NCBI GenBank assembly: GCA_017631325.1
Contig: JAGBTM010000029.1
Span: forward strand, 1-45,561
DNA from: Clostridia bacterium
GTDB lineage: Bacteria > Bacillota > Clostridia > Oscillospirales > CAG-272
Length of the DNA: 45,561 nt
Reading direction: 5' to 3'
Under the pieces are notes generated by a model. That model ran no database searches. It worked only from the letters and a program-made list of their open reading frames with translations, and was not told the origin of the DNA. The position numbers and the translations under genes were made by a program. Positions 8,340-15,341 of this stretch are shown here, one piece after another (within the stretch, counting starts at the first letter, position 1; each line of letters begins with the position of its first letter).

Positions 8340-9656
8340 ATGGCTGAGAGAGAACAAAGAGCTTTGCGCAAATGCGCATTTTGTGACAGAAGCGAAAGAG
8401 AGGTCAGCTTCCTTATACCTGCGCGCGACGGCGCTACCTATATATGCGACAGCTGTATCTCGGTCTGCTCAGAGCTTATTGACGAGCAGCTTGCTCCCGC
8501 TATCAGCGAGGACACCCTTTCCTTTGAAACTCTTCCCCGCCCCATAGACATCAAGGCATCGCTCGACGAGCACGTTATAGGTCAGGACGAGGCGAAGATT
8601 GCGCTTGCAGTCGCGGTATACAATCACTACAAAAGAATACTCACGCAAAACGCTAAATCCGGCAATAAAAGGCGCAGAAGAAAAACAGATTTTCCCACAG
8701 AGGATGACGGAGTTGAGATACAGAAGTCGAACGTGCTTCTTCTCGGCCCTACGGGTGTAGGAAAGACCTACATTGCTCAAACTCTTGCAAAGAGCTTCAA
8801 GGTGCCGTTTGCAATTGCCGACGCTACCACTCTTACCGAGGCGGGCTATGTAGGCGAGGACGTTGAGAATATTCTTCTCCGTCTTATTCAGGCTGCCGAC
8901 TACGACGTTGAGAGAGCCGAAAACGGCATTATCTATATTGACGAGATAGACAAGATAGCGAGAAAGGGCGAGAACCGTTCCATCACCCGTGACGTCTCGG
9001 GCGAGGGCGTTCAGCAGGCGCTTTTGAAGATACTTGAGGGCACTACGGCAAACGTTCCTCCTCAGGGTGGAAGAAAGCACCCCAACCAAGAGTTTATACA
9101 GATTAACACAAAGAATATTCTCTTTATTTGCGGCGGTGCATTCGACGGAATTGAGGATATTATCGAAAAACGCCGCGGAAACCAGCAGATAGGCTTCAAC
9201 ACGGCAAAGAAAAGCAGCAAGGAGCGTGAGCGTGACGGAATATACAAGGATGTTATTCCTCACGACGTTGTTAAATACGGAATTATTCCCGAGCTTGTCG
9301 GTCGTCTTCCCGTAGTGGTCGCTCTTGACAACCTCGATGCCGAGGCTCTCGTCAGAATAATCAAGGAGCCCAAAAACGCAATATTCAAGCAGTATCAGAA
9401 GCTTCTCTCACTCGACGGCATAGAGCTTGAGTTTGAGGACGAAGCGTTCTGTGCAATCGCTGAGCTTGCTATCGAGAGAAACACAGGCGCCAGAGGACTT
9501 CGCTCGATTATCGAGGGAATTATGATGCGCCCGATGTTCACTCTTCCCTCTGAAAAGGACGTAAAAAAGGTTATTATCACAGCAGATTACGTCAGGGGCA
9601 CAGCGCCGCTTACGGTTATAAGAAACGAAAGCGAAACGCAAGCGTCCGATACCTAA
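8340..9656 (+). CDS. clpX: ATP-dependent Clp protease ATP-binding subunit ClpX
   Basis: AAA+ unfoldase that recognises tagged substrates and threads them into ClpP. The 438 residues comprise an N-terminal zinc-binding domain with Cys12, Cys15, Cys36 and Cys39, Walker A GPTGVGKT (136-143), Walker [12 protein letters not shown], the [19 protein letters not shown] segment, and the IGF loop (QQIGFN) that docks on ClpP. The start codon follows the clpP stop by three bases, with an AAGGA site inside the clpP end, so the two subunits are translationally linked. A strong terminator follows at 9697-9738. Confidence 0.97.
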   Translation: MAEREQRALRKCAFCDRSEREVSFLIPARDGATYICDSCISVCSELIDEQLAPAISEDTLSFETLPRPIDIKASLDEHVIGQDEAKIALAVAVYNHYKRILTQNAKSGNKRRRRKTDFPTEDDGVEIQKSNVLLLGPTGVGKTYIAQTLAKSFKVPFAIADATTLTEAGYVGEDVENILLRLIQAADYDVERAENGIIYIDEIDKIARKGENRSITRDVSGEGVQQALLKILEGTTANVPPQGGRKHPNQEFIQINTKNILFICGGAFDGIEDIIEKRRGNQQIGFNTAKKSSKERERDGIYKDVIPHDVVKYGIIPELVGRLPVVVALDNLDAEALVRIIKEPKNAIFKQYQKLLSLDGIELEFEDEAFCAIAELAIERNTGARGLRSIIEGIMMRPMFTLPSEKDVKKVIITADYVRGTAPLTVIRNESETQASDT

Positions 9657-9696
9657 AACGAAATATCAGCGTTTACTAGAAAATTTGGCGTTCATA

Positions 9697-9738
9697 ACAG
9701 CTGAGCAATGCGCATAGCGTTTTGCTCGGCTGTTTTTT
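9697..9738 (+). terminator. Rho-independent terminator after clpX
   Basis: A 12-base stem with one wobble pair: ACAGCTGAGCAA (9697-9708) with TTGCTCGGCTGT (9722-9733), followed by a run of T. It ends the tig-clpP-clpX unit and isolates the downstream micro-ORF transcript. Confidence 0.88.
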
Positions 9739-9852
9739 GTTTTCCAAAAGGCTTTGTTGTTCAAAATGTATGGTTTAATTGTCGTTTTTTATGCATTTTG
9801 CATATCATTGCAGATTTTTTTCGAAATTTATTGTTTTTTCACACAAAAGCTA

Positions 9853-9881
9853 TTGACAACAACGAAAGTTTATGGTATATT
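9853..9881 (+). promoter_or_regulatory. Strong predicted sigma-A promoter of the micro-ORF transcript
   Basis: TTGACA (9853-9858), 17-base spacer, TATATT (9876-9881). It sits in a region with no conventional gene, about 115 bases after the clpX terminator, so a dedicated transcript starting near 9888 is expected. Confidence 0.75.
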
Positions 9882-10007
9882 TAAAGTGCAAAACCGAAAG
9901 GGCAAAACGAAAATAAGATGTTTCGAAAATAAGGTGCAAACAAGTTTAAAAGGTCGTATATTCAACCTGCCCTGAGGTTTTAAAATCAAGAAAGCGAGGA
10001 CACGCCA

Positions 10008-10103
10008 ATGCAGAACACCGAAGAACCCTTCCATTTAGATACCTGCCGACAGGGACGCTGTAAAATAGCGAGAATTTTGCAGATGGCGGCGGGTATTAGC
10101 TAA
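10008..10103 (+). CDS. Possible 31-residue peptide, unit 1 of the micro-ORF transcript
   Basis: The first and longest frame in the transcript. ATG at 10008 follows hairpin GCG-AGGACA-CGC, whose loop supplies the ribosome binding site AGGA eight bases before the start. It starts M-Q-N, like unit 6, and contains two cysteines in CRQGRC near its centre and a hydrophobic-basic C-terminus ending AAGIS. I see no signal peptide and do not recognise a family. The shared translation-initiation architecture is the main reason to list it; coding is not proven. Confidence 0.35.
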   Translation: MQNTEEPFHLDTCRQGRCKIARILQMAAGIS

Positions 10104-10289
10104 AGCAATACCGTTCCTTTTTAAATCCGCAGAATTTATCTGTAATATATTTTTTCAAATACAGGACGCGAGTGTTGCTCTGACACTTCGGAAATCAGAT
10201 TTAACAGCGAAACCACTTCTCTACGATAGGTAAAAGTGTTAAATCAAACAGTTTTCCGATATGAGATTTATTATATAGAGGGCACTAAT

Positions 10290-10325
10290 ATGAAAAACAA
10301 AAGAGGCCTTGACGCCGAAAAATGA
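10290..10325 (+). CDS. Possible 11-residue peptide, unit 2 of the micro-ORF transcript
   Basis: ATG at 10290 follows hairpin TAG-AGGGCA-CTA (10276-10287). The frame begins M-K-N, sharing Asn at position 3 with units 1, 3, 4 and 6, and stops at TGA 10323-10325. It is too short to judge as a gene on its own; it is listed because it shares the unit structure. Confidence 0.2.
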   Translation: MKNKRGLDAEK

Positions 10326-10360
10326 TTTAGCTTAGGATTTATCCCAATTTCTATCTTTAA

Positions 10361-10560
10361 AAAGAGAGGATACTCCAATGTACAACTAATCTTTATAGTT
10401 TAGTTTTAAAAAAGAGAGGATACTCCAATGTACAACTAATCTTTATAGTTTAGTTTTAAAAAAGAGAGGACACTCCAGTGTACAGCTAATCTTATAGTTT
10501 AGTTTAACAAGAGAGAGGACACTCCGATGCAGAATTAATCAGAAGGATTTAGTTTATATA
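10361..10560 (+). repeat. Four tandem ~50-bp units, each with SD hairpin and three-codon ORF
   Basis: 10361-10410 and 10411-10460 are identical over 50 bases. 10461-10510 is a close copy with GTG as start, and 10511-10560 is more diverged. Each carries hairpin GAG-AGGA(T/C)A-CTC, then ATG or GTG, two codons and TAA: ATG TAC AAC TAA twice, GTG TAC AGC TAA, and ATG CAG AAT TAA. Changes in the downstream inverted repeat (AACTAA, AGCTAA or AATTAA against TTAGTT) stay pairable through G-U wobble. Confidence 0.85.
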
Positions 10561-10610
10561 ATACGCAATATTTCCTTTCAAAAATCGGCGTAAATTAAAA
10601 CTGAATATAC

Positions 10611-10636
10611 GTCGCCGTCCCTCCTTGTGCGGCGAC
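10611..10636 (+). other. Hairpin just upstream of the bidirectional terminator
   Basis: A perfect seven-base stem, GTCGCCG (10611-10617) with CGGCGAC (10630-10636), lies 12 bases before the terminator stem. It may cap the 3' part of the micro-ORF transcript. Confidence 0.5.
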
Positions 10637-10648
10637 ACGAAAAAAGTT

Positions 10649-10683
10649 CCCCTGTGAGCAGACGTCACTCACAGGGGATTTTA
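10649..10683. terminator. Bidirectional terminator between the micro-ORF transcript and the ABC operon
   Basis: A perfect ten-base stem, CCCCTGTGAG (10649-10658) with CTCACAGGGG (10668-10677). ATTTTATT follows on the plus strand, and AACTTTTTT on the minus strand. It serves both the plus-strand transcript and the minus-strand amino acid transporter operon. Confidence 0.85.
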
Positions 10684-10718
10684 TTATTGAAATCTAGCCT
10701 TAAGCTTTTTTGAAATTG

Positions 10719-11504
10719 TCAATCTTCTAATTCTTCCTTATTTATAATAGAAAGGAAGGCTTTGATTTTTTCGCTTTTCGGATTTACGAGAACGTCCTCA
10801 GGCGTTCCCTCCTCCTCGATAATACCGTCCGCAACAAATATGACCTTGTCTGCAACGTTTTTTGCAAACTCCATCTCGTGCGTTACGATAATCATAGTCC
10901 TATCCGAATCCCTAAGGCCGCGTATAACCTTTAAAACCTCGCCCGTAAGCTCGGGGTCAAGCGCCGAGGTGGGCTCGTCAAAGCAAAGGATGTCGGGGGA
11001 TAGCATCAGAGCTCTCGCGATTGCTACTCTCTGCTGCTGACCGCCGGAAAGCTGGCAGGGATATGCGTTCACCTTGTCTGTCAGGCCAACCGTTTTAAGA
11101 AGCTGCTCTGCTCTCTCCCTGATTTCCTCATGAGTTTCAGCCGTGCCCTCCGACCTCTGCCTCTTTGCACGCAGAGTGGGCGCAAGCATCAGGTTTTCAA
11201 TTACGCTATACTGAGGAAAAAGATTGAACTGCTGAAAAACCAGGCCGAACGACAGCTGCGCCTCTGGTGTGACCTCGGTTTTTTCACCGGGTACTGCGTG
11301 ATAGACGCTCTTTCCGTTTACGATAATTTCGCCCTCATCTGCCCTCTCGAGAAAGTTAAGGCAGCGAAGAAGCGTGGTTTTTCCTCCGCCGGATGCGCCG
11401 ATAATAGCCAAAACCTCGCCCTTATCAAGCGAAAGCTCTATACCCTTCAGAACCTCGTTATCACCAAAGCGTTTTCTTAAATTTTTAACTTCAAGCATTT
11501 TCAT
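10719..11504 (-). CDS. Polar amino acid ABC transporter, ATP-binding protein
   Basis: ATPase of a GlnQ/HisP-type importer, 261 residues. Walker A is GASGGGKT (36-43), the Q-loop is VFQQFNLFPQ, the signature is LSGGQQQR, Walker B is ILCFDEPTSALD, and the H-loop is VTHEM. An insertion around residues 114-125 (RAKRQRSEGTAE) is slightly longer than usual. It is the last gene of the operon binding protein-permease-ATPase, 14 bases after the permease stop, with GGAG ahead of the ATG. The substrate class (polar amino acids) follows from family resemblance; the exact amino acid cannot be told. Confidence 0.93.
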   Translation of the reverse strand: MKMLEVKNLRKRFGDNEVLKGIELSLDKGEVLAIIGASGGGKTTLLRCLNFLERADEGEIIVNGKSVYHAVPGEKTEVTPEAQLSFGLVFQQFNLFPQYSVIENLMLAPTLRAKRQRSEGTAETHEEIRERAEQLLKTVGLTDKVNAYPCQLSGGQQQRVAIARALMLSPDILCFDEPTSALDPELTGEVLKVIRGLRDSDRTMIIVTHEMEFAKNVADKVIFVADGIIEEEGTPEDVLVNPKSEKIKAFLSIINKEELED

Positions 11505-11518
11505 ACGTTAAAACTCCT

Positions 11519-12169
11519 TTACGCCTTGAAATAATCGAGCTTTTTCTCGAGCCATCTGAAAAGAAGCGTAAGAATGGCAGTGAATACCAGATAATAAACC
11601 GCAGTATAGAACAACGGCCACAGTAAACCGCCATCTTTTATATAACGCTGCGCAAAATAAATAAGCTCATAATAAGTAATGATACGGGCAAGAGAGGTAT
11701 CCTTTACAAGAGTTATTATTTCATTAGACATCGGAGCAATGATACGTTTTACCACCTGCAAAAGCACAACCTTGAAAAACGTTTCGCTCCTTGTCATACC
11801 GAGAACCTGTCCCGCCTCATACTGTCCCCCCGAAATTGACTGTATGCCGCCGCGATAAATTTCAGAGAAATAACAAGCGTAATTTATTGAAAAAGTAATA
11901 TAAACCGCTGAGTGAGAATCGAAAAGCATTTGTCCGAAAATCAATCCGGGGCCGTAATAAACTACGATAAGCTGAAGCATAAGCGGCGTTCCGCGCACTA
12001 CCCATACAGCCGCACGCGTGAGGGCTGATAGAGGCTTCCACTTTGCCATAGAACCAAAAGATATTAAAAGACCAAGCGGTAAAGCTATGGCAAGCGTTAC
12101 AAAAAATATTTTCAGCGTTTCGCCAAAGCCAACCAAAAGGTCAAGGGATATTGCCAAGAACTGTTCCAT
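11519..12169 (-). CDS. Polar amino acid ABC transporter, permease
   Basis: HisM/GlnP-type membrane subunit of 216 residues with about five hydrophobic segments. The EAA-type coupling loop reads GQVLGMTRSETFFKVVLLQ (about residues 120-138), matching this family's contact site for the ATPase. The N-terminal half carries WVVRGTPLMLQL, a hallmark of the family. It starts at an ATG with GAGG close upstream and is separated from the binding-protein gene by a hairpin that probably lowers its expression relative to that gene. Confidence 0.93.
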   Translation of the reverse strand: MEQFLAISLDLLVGFGETLKIFFVTLAIALPLGLLISFGSMAKWKPLSALTRAAVWVVRGTPLMLQLIVVYYGPGLIFGQMLFDSHSAVYITFSINYACYFSEIYRGGIQSISGGQYEAGQVLGMTRSETFFKVVLLQVVKRIIAPMSNEIITLVKDTSLARIITYYELIYFAQRYIKDGGLLWPLFYTAVYYLVFTAILTLLFRWLEKKLDYFKA

Positions 12170-12193
12170 ATTACCTCACAAATAAGCAGAAAC

Positions 12194-12218
12194 ACTCGGG
12201 GCGTTTTCCGCCCCGAGT
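12194..12218 (-). terminator. Intra-operon attenuating hairpin between binding-protein and permease genes
   Basis: A perfect ten-base stem, ACTCGGGGCG (12194-12203) with CGCCCCGAGT (12209-12218). On the minus strand it is followed by a moderately T-rich stretch rather than a pure T run. Such hairpins often stabilise the binding-protein mRNA and reduce read-through into the permease gene. Confidence 0.7.
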
Positions 12219-12228
12219 AGAATATTTA

Positions 12229-13041
12229 TTATTTTATAAGAGCCTTTGCAAGAGTCATATCAACTATTGCCGCCTCAGAAGCGCCCGAGAGAACCTCAAG
12301 AAGCGCATCGGTCTGCGCAGTTACGCTCTTAAGTCCGCCTGCAAGATCCGCATTGTCCTTGATAACCTTCTCGCCTGCGGAGCCGCCCTCTGCTGCGATT
12401 GCAAGTCCCTTGAGAGAGTCAAGACTTGTGTACTTGTCAGCATTCTTTTTGTGGATTACCGCAACCTGAGTATTGTACATATAAGGAATGGTGCAATCAG
12501 CTGCTTCCTCGATAGCATCTGTGATGGTCATACCGTTCCAGATACAGTCGATTTCCTTTGCCGCAAGAGAAATAAGCTTGTTATCCCAGTCGATTTCCTT
12601 GAACTCTGCCGTTACGCCGAGCTTTGCGCAAACTGCACGTGCGTAATCAGCATCAAAGCCAATCCACTCGCCGTTCTCACCCTTGTAGTCCATAGGCTTG
12701 TAGTCGGTAATACCGATTACGAGAGTTCCCTTCTGCTGTATGTAAGCCCAGTCGCCGCTGCCTTCGTTTGCAGCCGCTGCAGGAACGTACTCGCTCTCGC
12801 CAAGCGCTCCAACCTCATACTTAGTCGAATACTCGTCAAGCTTACCTTCCTTGATAAGCTGAAGAGTGATGTCCTCAACCTTTCTGGTCATATCAGAGCC
12901 CTCGCGGAATGCGATACCGAAGTACTCGCGCTCGAGACCGAGGTCAACAATCTTAAGATTTGAGTAGTTGTTGCCGCCGCAGGATATGAGAGATACGCAA
13001 AGCGAAGCAACAACGAGAAGCATTGCTAATAACTTTTTCAT
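12229..13041 (-). CDS. Amino acid ABC transporter substrate-binding lipoprotein, apparently circularly permuted
   Basis: Extracellular binding protein of the importer, 270 residues, with a lipoprotein signal (LISC, Cys21). The body is in a permuted order. Residues ~28-78 (EYFGIAFREGSD ... DEYSTKYEVG) correspond to what is normally the C-terminal end of SBP_bac_3 proteins such as GlnH. A linker of about 20 residues follows. The usual N-terminal start, KGTLVIGITDYKPMDY, comes only at about residue 104. The protein then stops at AAIVDMTLAKALIK, where normal members continue into that missing C-terminal segment. No frameshift is seen at either end. It leads the transporter operon, behind a strong promoter. 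Confidence 0.9.
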   Translation of the reverse strand: MKKLLAMLLVVASLCVSLISCGGNNYSNLKIVDLGLEREYFGIAFREGSDMTRKVEDITLQLIKEGKLDEYSTKYEVGALGESEYVPAAAANEGSGDWAYIQQKGTLVIGITDYKPMDYKGENGEWIGFDADYARAVCAKLGVTAEFKEIDWDNKLISLAAKEIDCIWNGMTITDAIEEAADCTIPYMYNTQVAVIHKKNADKYTSLDSLKGLAIAAEGGSAGEKVIKDNADLAGGLKSVTAQTDALLEVLSGASEAAIVDMTLAKALIK

Positions 13042-13063
13042 TTTATTTATTCCTTTCTTTCTA

Positions 13064-13083
13064 CACTTTACTTTGCTAAAGTG
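13064..13083 (-). promoter_or_regulatory. Palindrome in the 5' leader of the binding-protein gene
   Basis: CACTTTA (13064-13070) and TAAAGTG (13077-13083) form a perfect seven-base inverted repeat about 22 bases before the start codon. TAAAGTG recurs at 13123-13129, overlapping the -35 box. It may be an operator or an mRNA hairpin; the cognate protein is unknown. Confidence 0.45.
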
Positions 13084-13097
13084 ATGTTGATATATCT

Positions 13098-13126
13098 ATT
13101 ATACAACAATAATTTAGTTTTGTAAA
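13098..13126 (-). promoter_or_regulatory. Predicted sigma-A promoter of the amino acid transporter operon
   Basis: On the minus strand: TTTACA (13126-13121), 17-base spacer, perfect TATAAT (13103-13098). It is about 57 bases upstream of the binding-protein ATG, which has AGGAA as ribosome binding site. Confidence 0.82.
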
Positions 13127-13189
13127 GTGGTTTTTTAAAAATATTTATCTTTTTTTCTCTCTTTTCTGTATTCGACAGCTCTACCCCGC

Positions 13190-13219
13190 AAAAAAGCCCC
13201 CGAGCGTAGCTCGAGGGGC
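13190..13219 (-). terminator. Terminator of the AraC-family gene
   Basis: On the minus strand, GCCCCTCGAGC pairs with GCTCGGGGGC with one bulge (13196-13219), followed by six T (13195-13190). It lies 33 bases after the regulator's stop codon and separates it from the transporter operon. Confidence 0.85.
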
Positions 13220-13251
13220 AATGATGTAAAGGCTGTTACGGTTGCATGTAA

Positions 13252-14091
13252 TTAATGCTCTGTGCGTGTCTTTCTGTACGCAAGTGGGCTGGTTATCATA
13301 TACTGCTTGAATATTTTGTGGAAATAGTTAGGACCCGAGAAGCCGACTGCGTCGGAAATCTCATTTATCGGCGTGTCGGTCAGAAGAAGGAGCTTTAAGG
13401 CGTGATTTATACGAAGCGCATTGATGTAGTCTATCGGCGTTTTGCCTATACTGTCCTTGAACATCTTGGTGAAATAGTCAGGGGATACGGTTATCATGTC
13501 AGAGAGTGACTCTATGTAAATCTTCTCTGCGTAATGCTCCGAAATATATTCGATAACGGGTCTTAATCTCATAACGTTGTGGTAAATCATACGGTCAAGC
13601 TCGTCACGTGTGCCACAGTAATATCTCAAAAGCGCAGTCATTATGAGATATATATTAGCTCTTATCGGGAGCTTATAACACACGTCCTTCGACACGTACT
13701 CGTCGTATGCTACACCAATGCACTCGCGAAGTGCCGAATATACGGGGTGTCCCTCACGGAAAACGCTTATTTTATTCTTCGACTGAACGTAGAACATATA
13801 AAGAATTTCTGTGTCGAAGTTCTCCATATTTTCCTCTATAATAGAGGTGTCAAAAACCAGCGAGCGAACGGCTGACTCGCCCTCGGACGAAATAATTCTG
13901 AAAACAAAGCCCGACGGAATATAGATGAAATCACCTCGCGCAGCCTCGAGCGTATCGGTGCCTATCTGCACGCTGACCTCTCCCGAGGTTATTTCAACTA
14001 TCTCGACTGCTGTGTCGTGATAGCCCTCGCTGATTATATCCGTACCTCTTTGGCTGTACATTCTGAATGGGGATTTGGTTTCCTCTTTCAT
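13252..14091 (-). CDS. AraC family transcriptional regulator
   Basis: Predicted DNA-binding regulator of 279 residues. The N-terminal half is a cupin-like effector domain (GEVSVQIGTDTLEAARGDFIYIP and neighbours). The C-terminal ~100 residues form the paired helix-turn-helix domain, with ITVSPDYFTKMFKDSIGKTPIDY and ISDAVGFSGPNYFHKIFKQ as the two recognition units. The start at 14091 is chosen because GGAGGAAAA precedes it; an upstream in-frame GTG (14130) lies within the predicted promoter. Its target is not shown by the sequence. The adjacent amino acid transporter is one candidate, but each gene has its own promoter and terminator. Family members often control carbohydrate use. Confidence 0.92.
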   Translation of the reverse strand: MKEETKSPFRMYSQRGTDIISEGYHDTAVEIVEITSGEVSVQIGTDTLEAARGDFIYIPSGFVFRIISSEGESAVRSLVFDTSIIEENMENFDTEILYMFYVQSKNKISVFREGHPVYSALRECIGVAYDEYVSKDVCYKLPIRANIYLIMTALLRYYCGTRDELDRMIYHNVMRLRPVIEYISEHYAEKIYIESLSDMITVSPDYFTKMFKDSIGKTPIDYINALRINHALKLLLLTDTPINEISDAVGFSGPNYFHKIFKQYMITSPLAYRKTRTEH

Positions 14092-14120
14092 ATTTTCCTC
14101 CGAAAAAACGCGTTTATCTA

Positions 14121-14149
14121 AGTATACCACTTTTGGAGCAATTTGTAAA
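14121..14149 (-). promoter_or_regulatory. Predicted sigma-A promoter of the AraC-family gene
   Basis: On the minus strand: TTTACA (14149-14144), 17-base spacer, TATACT (14126-14121). Transcription would begin near 14114, just ahead of the GGAGG-linked ATG at 14091. Confidence 0.78.
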
Positions 14150-14184
14150 TAGTATTTTACGGAATAATGTAAAATTTTTAAGAA

Positions 14185-14218
14185 AAATCCCGAAAAAAGC
14201 CTGGTTTTTTCGGGATTT
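14185..14218 (-). terminator. Terminator after the CobW-like gene pair
   Basis: A perfect 14-base inverted repeat, AAATCCCGAAAAAA (14185-14198) with TTTTTTCGGGATTT (14205-14218), flanked by T-rich sequence on both strands. It lies 66 bases after the stop of the second CobW-like gene. Confidence 0.8.
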
Positions 14219-14283
14219 GTTGATTTTTTATTCTCTTTTTATTCTTGTTTTACTTTGAATTTTGCGGTTGTTCTTCTAGAAAA

Positions 14284-15225
14284 TCAATAAAAGGTTGCTA
14301 CCTCTTCAAGCGGTCTTTCAGCTCTCTCAATTTTCTTGACGGTAAGGACAGGACCGCGGCCTCTGTAAATGCGTGAGTTCTCCTCGGAAAGTATGCCCTC
14401 CACTATAACCCAATCGCGTGTTTTGAGAGAGAGGCTTCCCATTCCCTTTGCAACTACACCGCGATAGGCGATATCATCTGCACAGCAGGTCATAATATGT
14501 CTGCCTATGGCAAACTGCGTCGAGGGGAGCGATGGGTCAAGGGCGACTATGCCCTTAAATCTTACCGTTTTACCGTTGTATTTCGGAAATTCCTCGGTCA
14601 TATCGCGGTAGAAAATCGCAAAATCCTCGTCGCGTACGTCAACAACAGGGGCGTTTATATCGAAGGGCAAGGGGTCCTCGATATTATCAAACTCTATCTC
14701 TCCCATAAGGTTCTCGTAGCAAATGTTAGCCTTACGGCTGACGCCTCTGACGAGCTTGTGGAGTGCCATTTTGTCGGTATTCTCGGTTACTCTGTTGAAA
14801 ACCGCCATCTCACAGCCTGTGAGTTTGTCCACCATAAGCTGACGCATATTCTGGTTATACTGAATTGCCGTCGTTGAGTCAACGATAGCTATTTCCTGAT
14901 ACACCATCCAGTCGTTAGGCAAAGCGTTATACAGACTGTCAAGGCTCCACATTCCGTTATACTCAATTATAACTATATCGGCCTTTGCGCGCTTCTGCAT
15001 AGCGGAAAGACGGTCGGGGGTGAGCCTGTCCTCTGCGTCGAAGAAATTGACCGACACATTATCGCCAAGGTCCTCAGGATATATTTCCTCCTCGCCCTCT
15101 TCACAGAATATTATTAAGTACTTGCGCACACCGTCGTTGAAGTTCGGGTCGCGCATTGTCTCGGCTATAAAACGGGTTTTGCCCGCCTCAAGAAAGCCTG
15201 TAAACAAATATACGGCAGTTTCCAT
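14284..15225 (-). CDS. CobW-like GTPase fused to a YcgQ/DUF1980-like C-terminal domain
   Basis: A 313-residue P-loop protein. Walker A is GFLEAGKT (10-17) and the G4-like site is FNRVTEN. The CXCC metal-binding motif of canonical COG0523 proteins is absent, so this is a divergent member. The C-terminal ~100 residues do not resemble the usual CobW C-domain. FKGIVALDPS followed by AIGRHIMTCCADD (about 223-251) and ending IVEGILSEENSRIYRG resembles the C-terminal domain of YcgQ/DUF1980 proteins, whose MTCC element is distinctive. The gene has AAAGGAAAA before its ATG and is probably cotranscribed with the His-rich CobW gene upstream, suggesting a role in metal handling. The specific metal is not known. 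Confidence 0.75.
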   Translation of the reverse strand: METAVYLFTGFLEAGKTRFIAETMRDPNFNDGVRKYLIIFCEEGEEEIYPEDLGDNVSVNFFDAEDRLTPDRLSAMQKRAKADIVIIEYNGMWSLDSLYNALPNDWMVYQEIAIVDSTTAIQYNQNMRQLMVDKLTGCEMAVFNRVTENTDKMALHKLVRGVSRKANICYENLMGEIEFDNIEDPLPFDINAPVVDVRDEDFAIFYRDMTEEFPKYNGKTVRFKGIVALDPSLPSTQFAIGRHIMTCCADDIAYRGVVAKGMGSLSLKTRDWVIVEGILSEENSRIYRGRGPVLTVKKIERAERPLEEVATFY

Positions 15226-15341
15226 TTATTTTCCTTTCGCCTTGCAGAAATGATTATGTTGCGCACGGGGATTGTGTTTCTGCTCCGCTTTTTATCTCTA
15301 CTTTTGAATTTTGCGCTGTTTTCGTTTGCGAATTATGCTGA

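Larger units (their letters stand above)
9888..10683 (+). ncRNA. Candidate stand-alone transcript with six hairpin/SD/start units and micro-ORFs
   Basis: Between the predicted promoter (9853-9881) and a strong terminator (10649-10680) no conventional coding gene is visible. Instead six related units occur. Each has a 3-bp stem enclosing a hexaloop AGG(A/G)(C/T)A that carries the Shine-Dalgarno bases, then two bases, then a start codon. The stems differ while pairing is kept: GCG/CGC (9994-10005), TAG/CTA (10276-10287), and GAG/CTC (10364-10375, 10414-10425, 10464-10475, 10513-10524). The frames opened are 31, 11, 3, 3, 3 and 3 codons. In the last four units the stop codon lies in a second inverted repeat (AACTAA with TTAGTT). 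It could be a regulatory or sponge RNA, a minigene transcript, or a decayed peptide array. I recognise no known RNA class. That it is transcribed is inferred from the signals alone. Confidence 0.55.

Noticed and set aside
9754-9975. 73-codon plus-strand open frame
   Set aside because: It spans the strong promoter at 9853-9881 and has no ribosome binding site or recognisable domain; the region is better explained by the promoter and the transcript start.
9888-10683. RNase P RNA, tmRNA or SRP RNA
   Set aside because: None of the conserved blocks of these RNAs could be found; the region is dominated by repeated initiation-site units instead.
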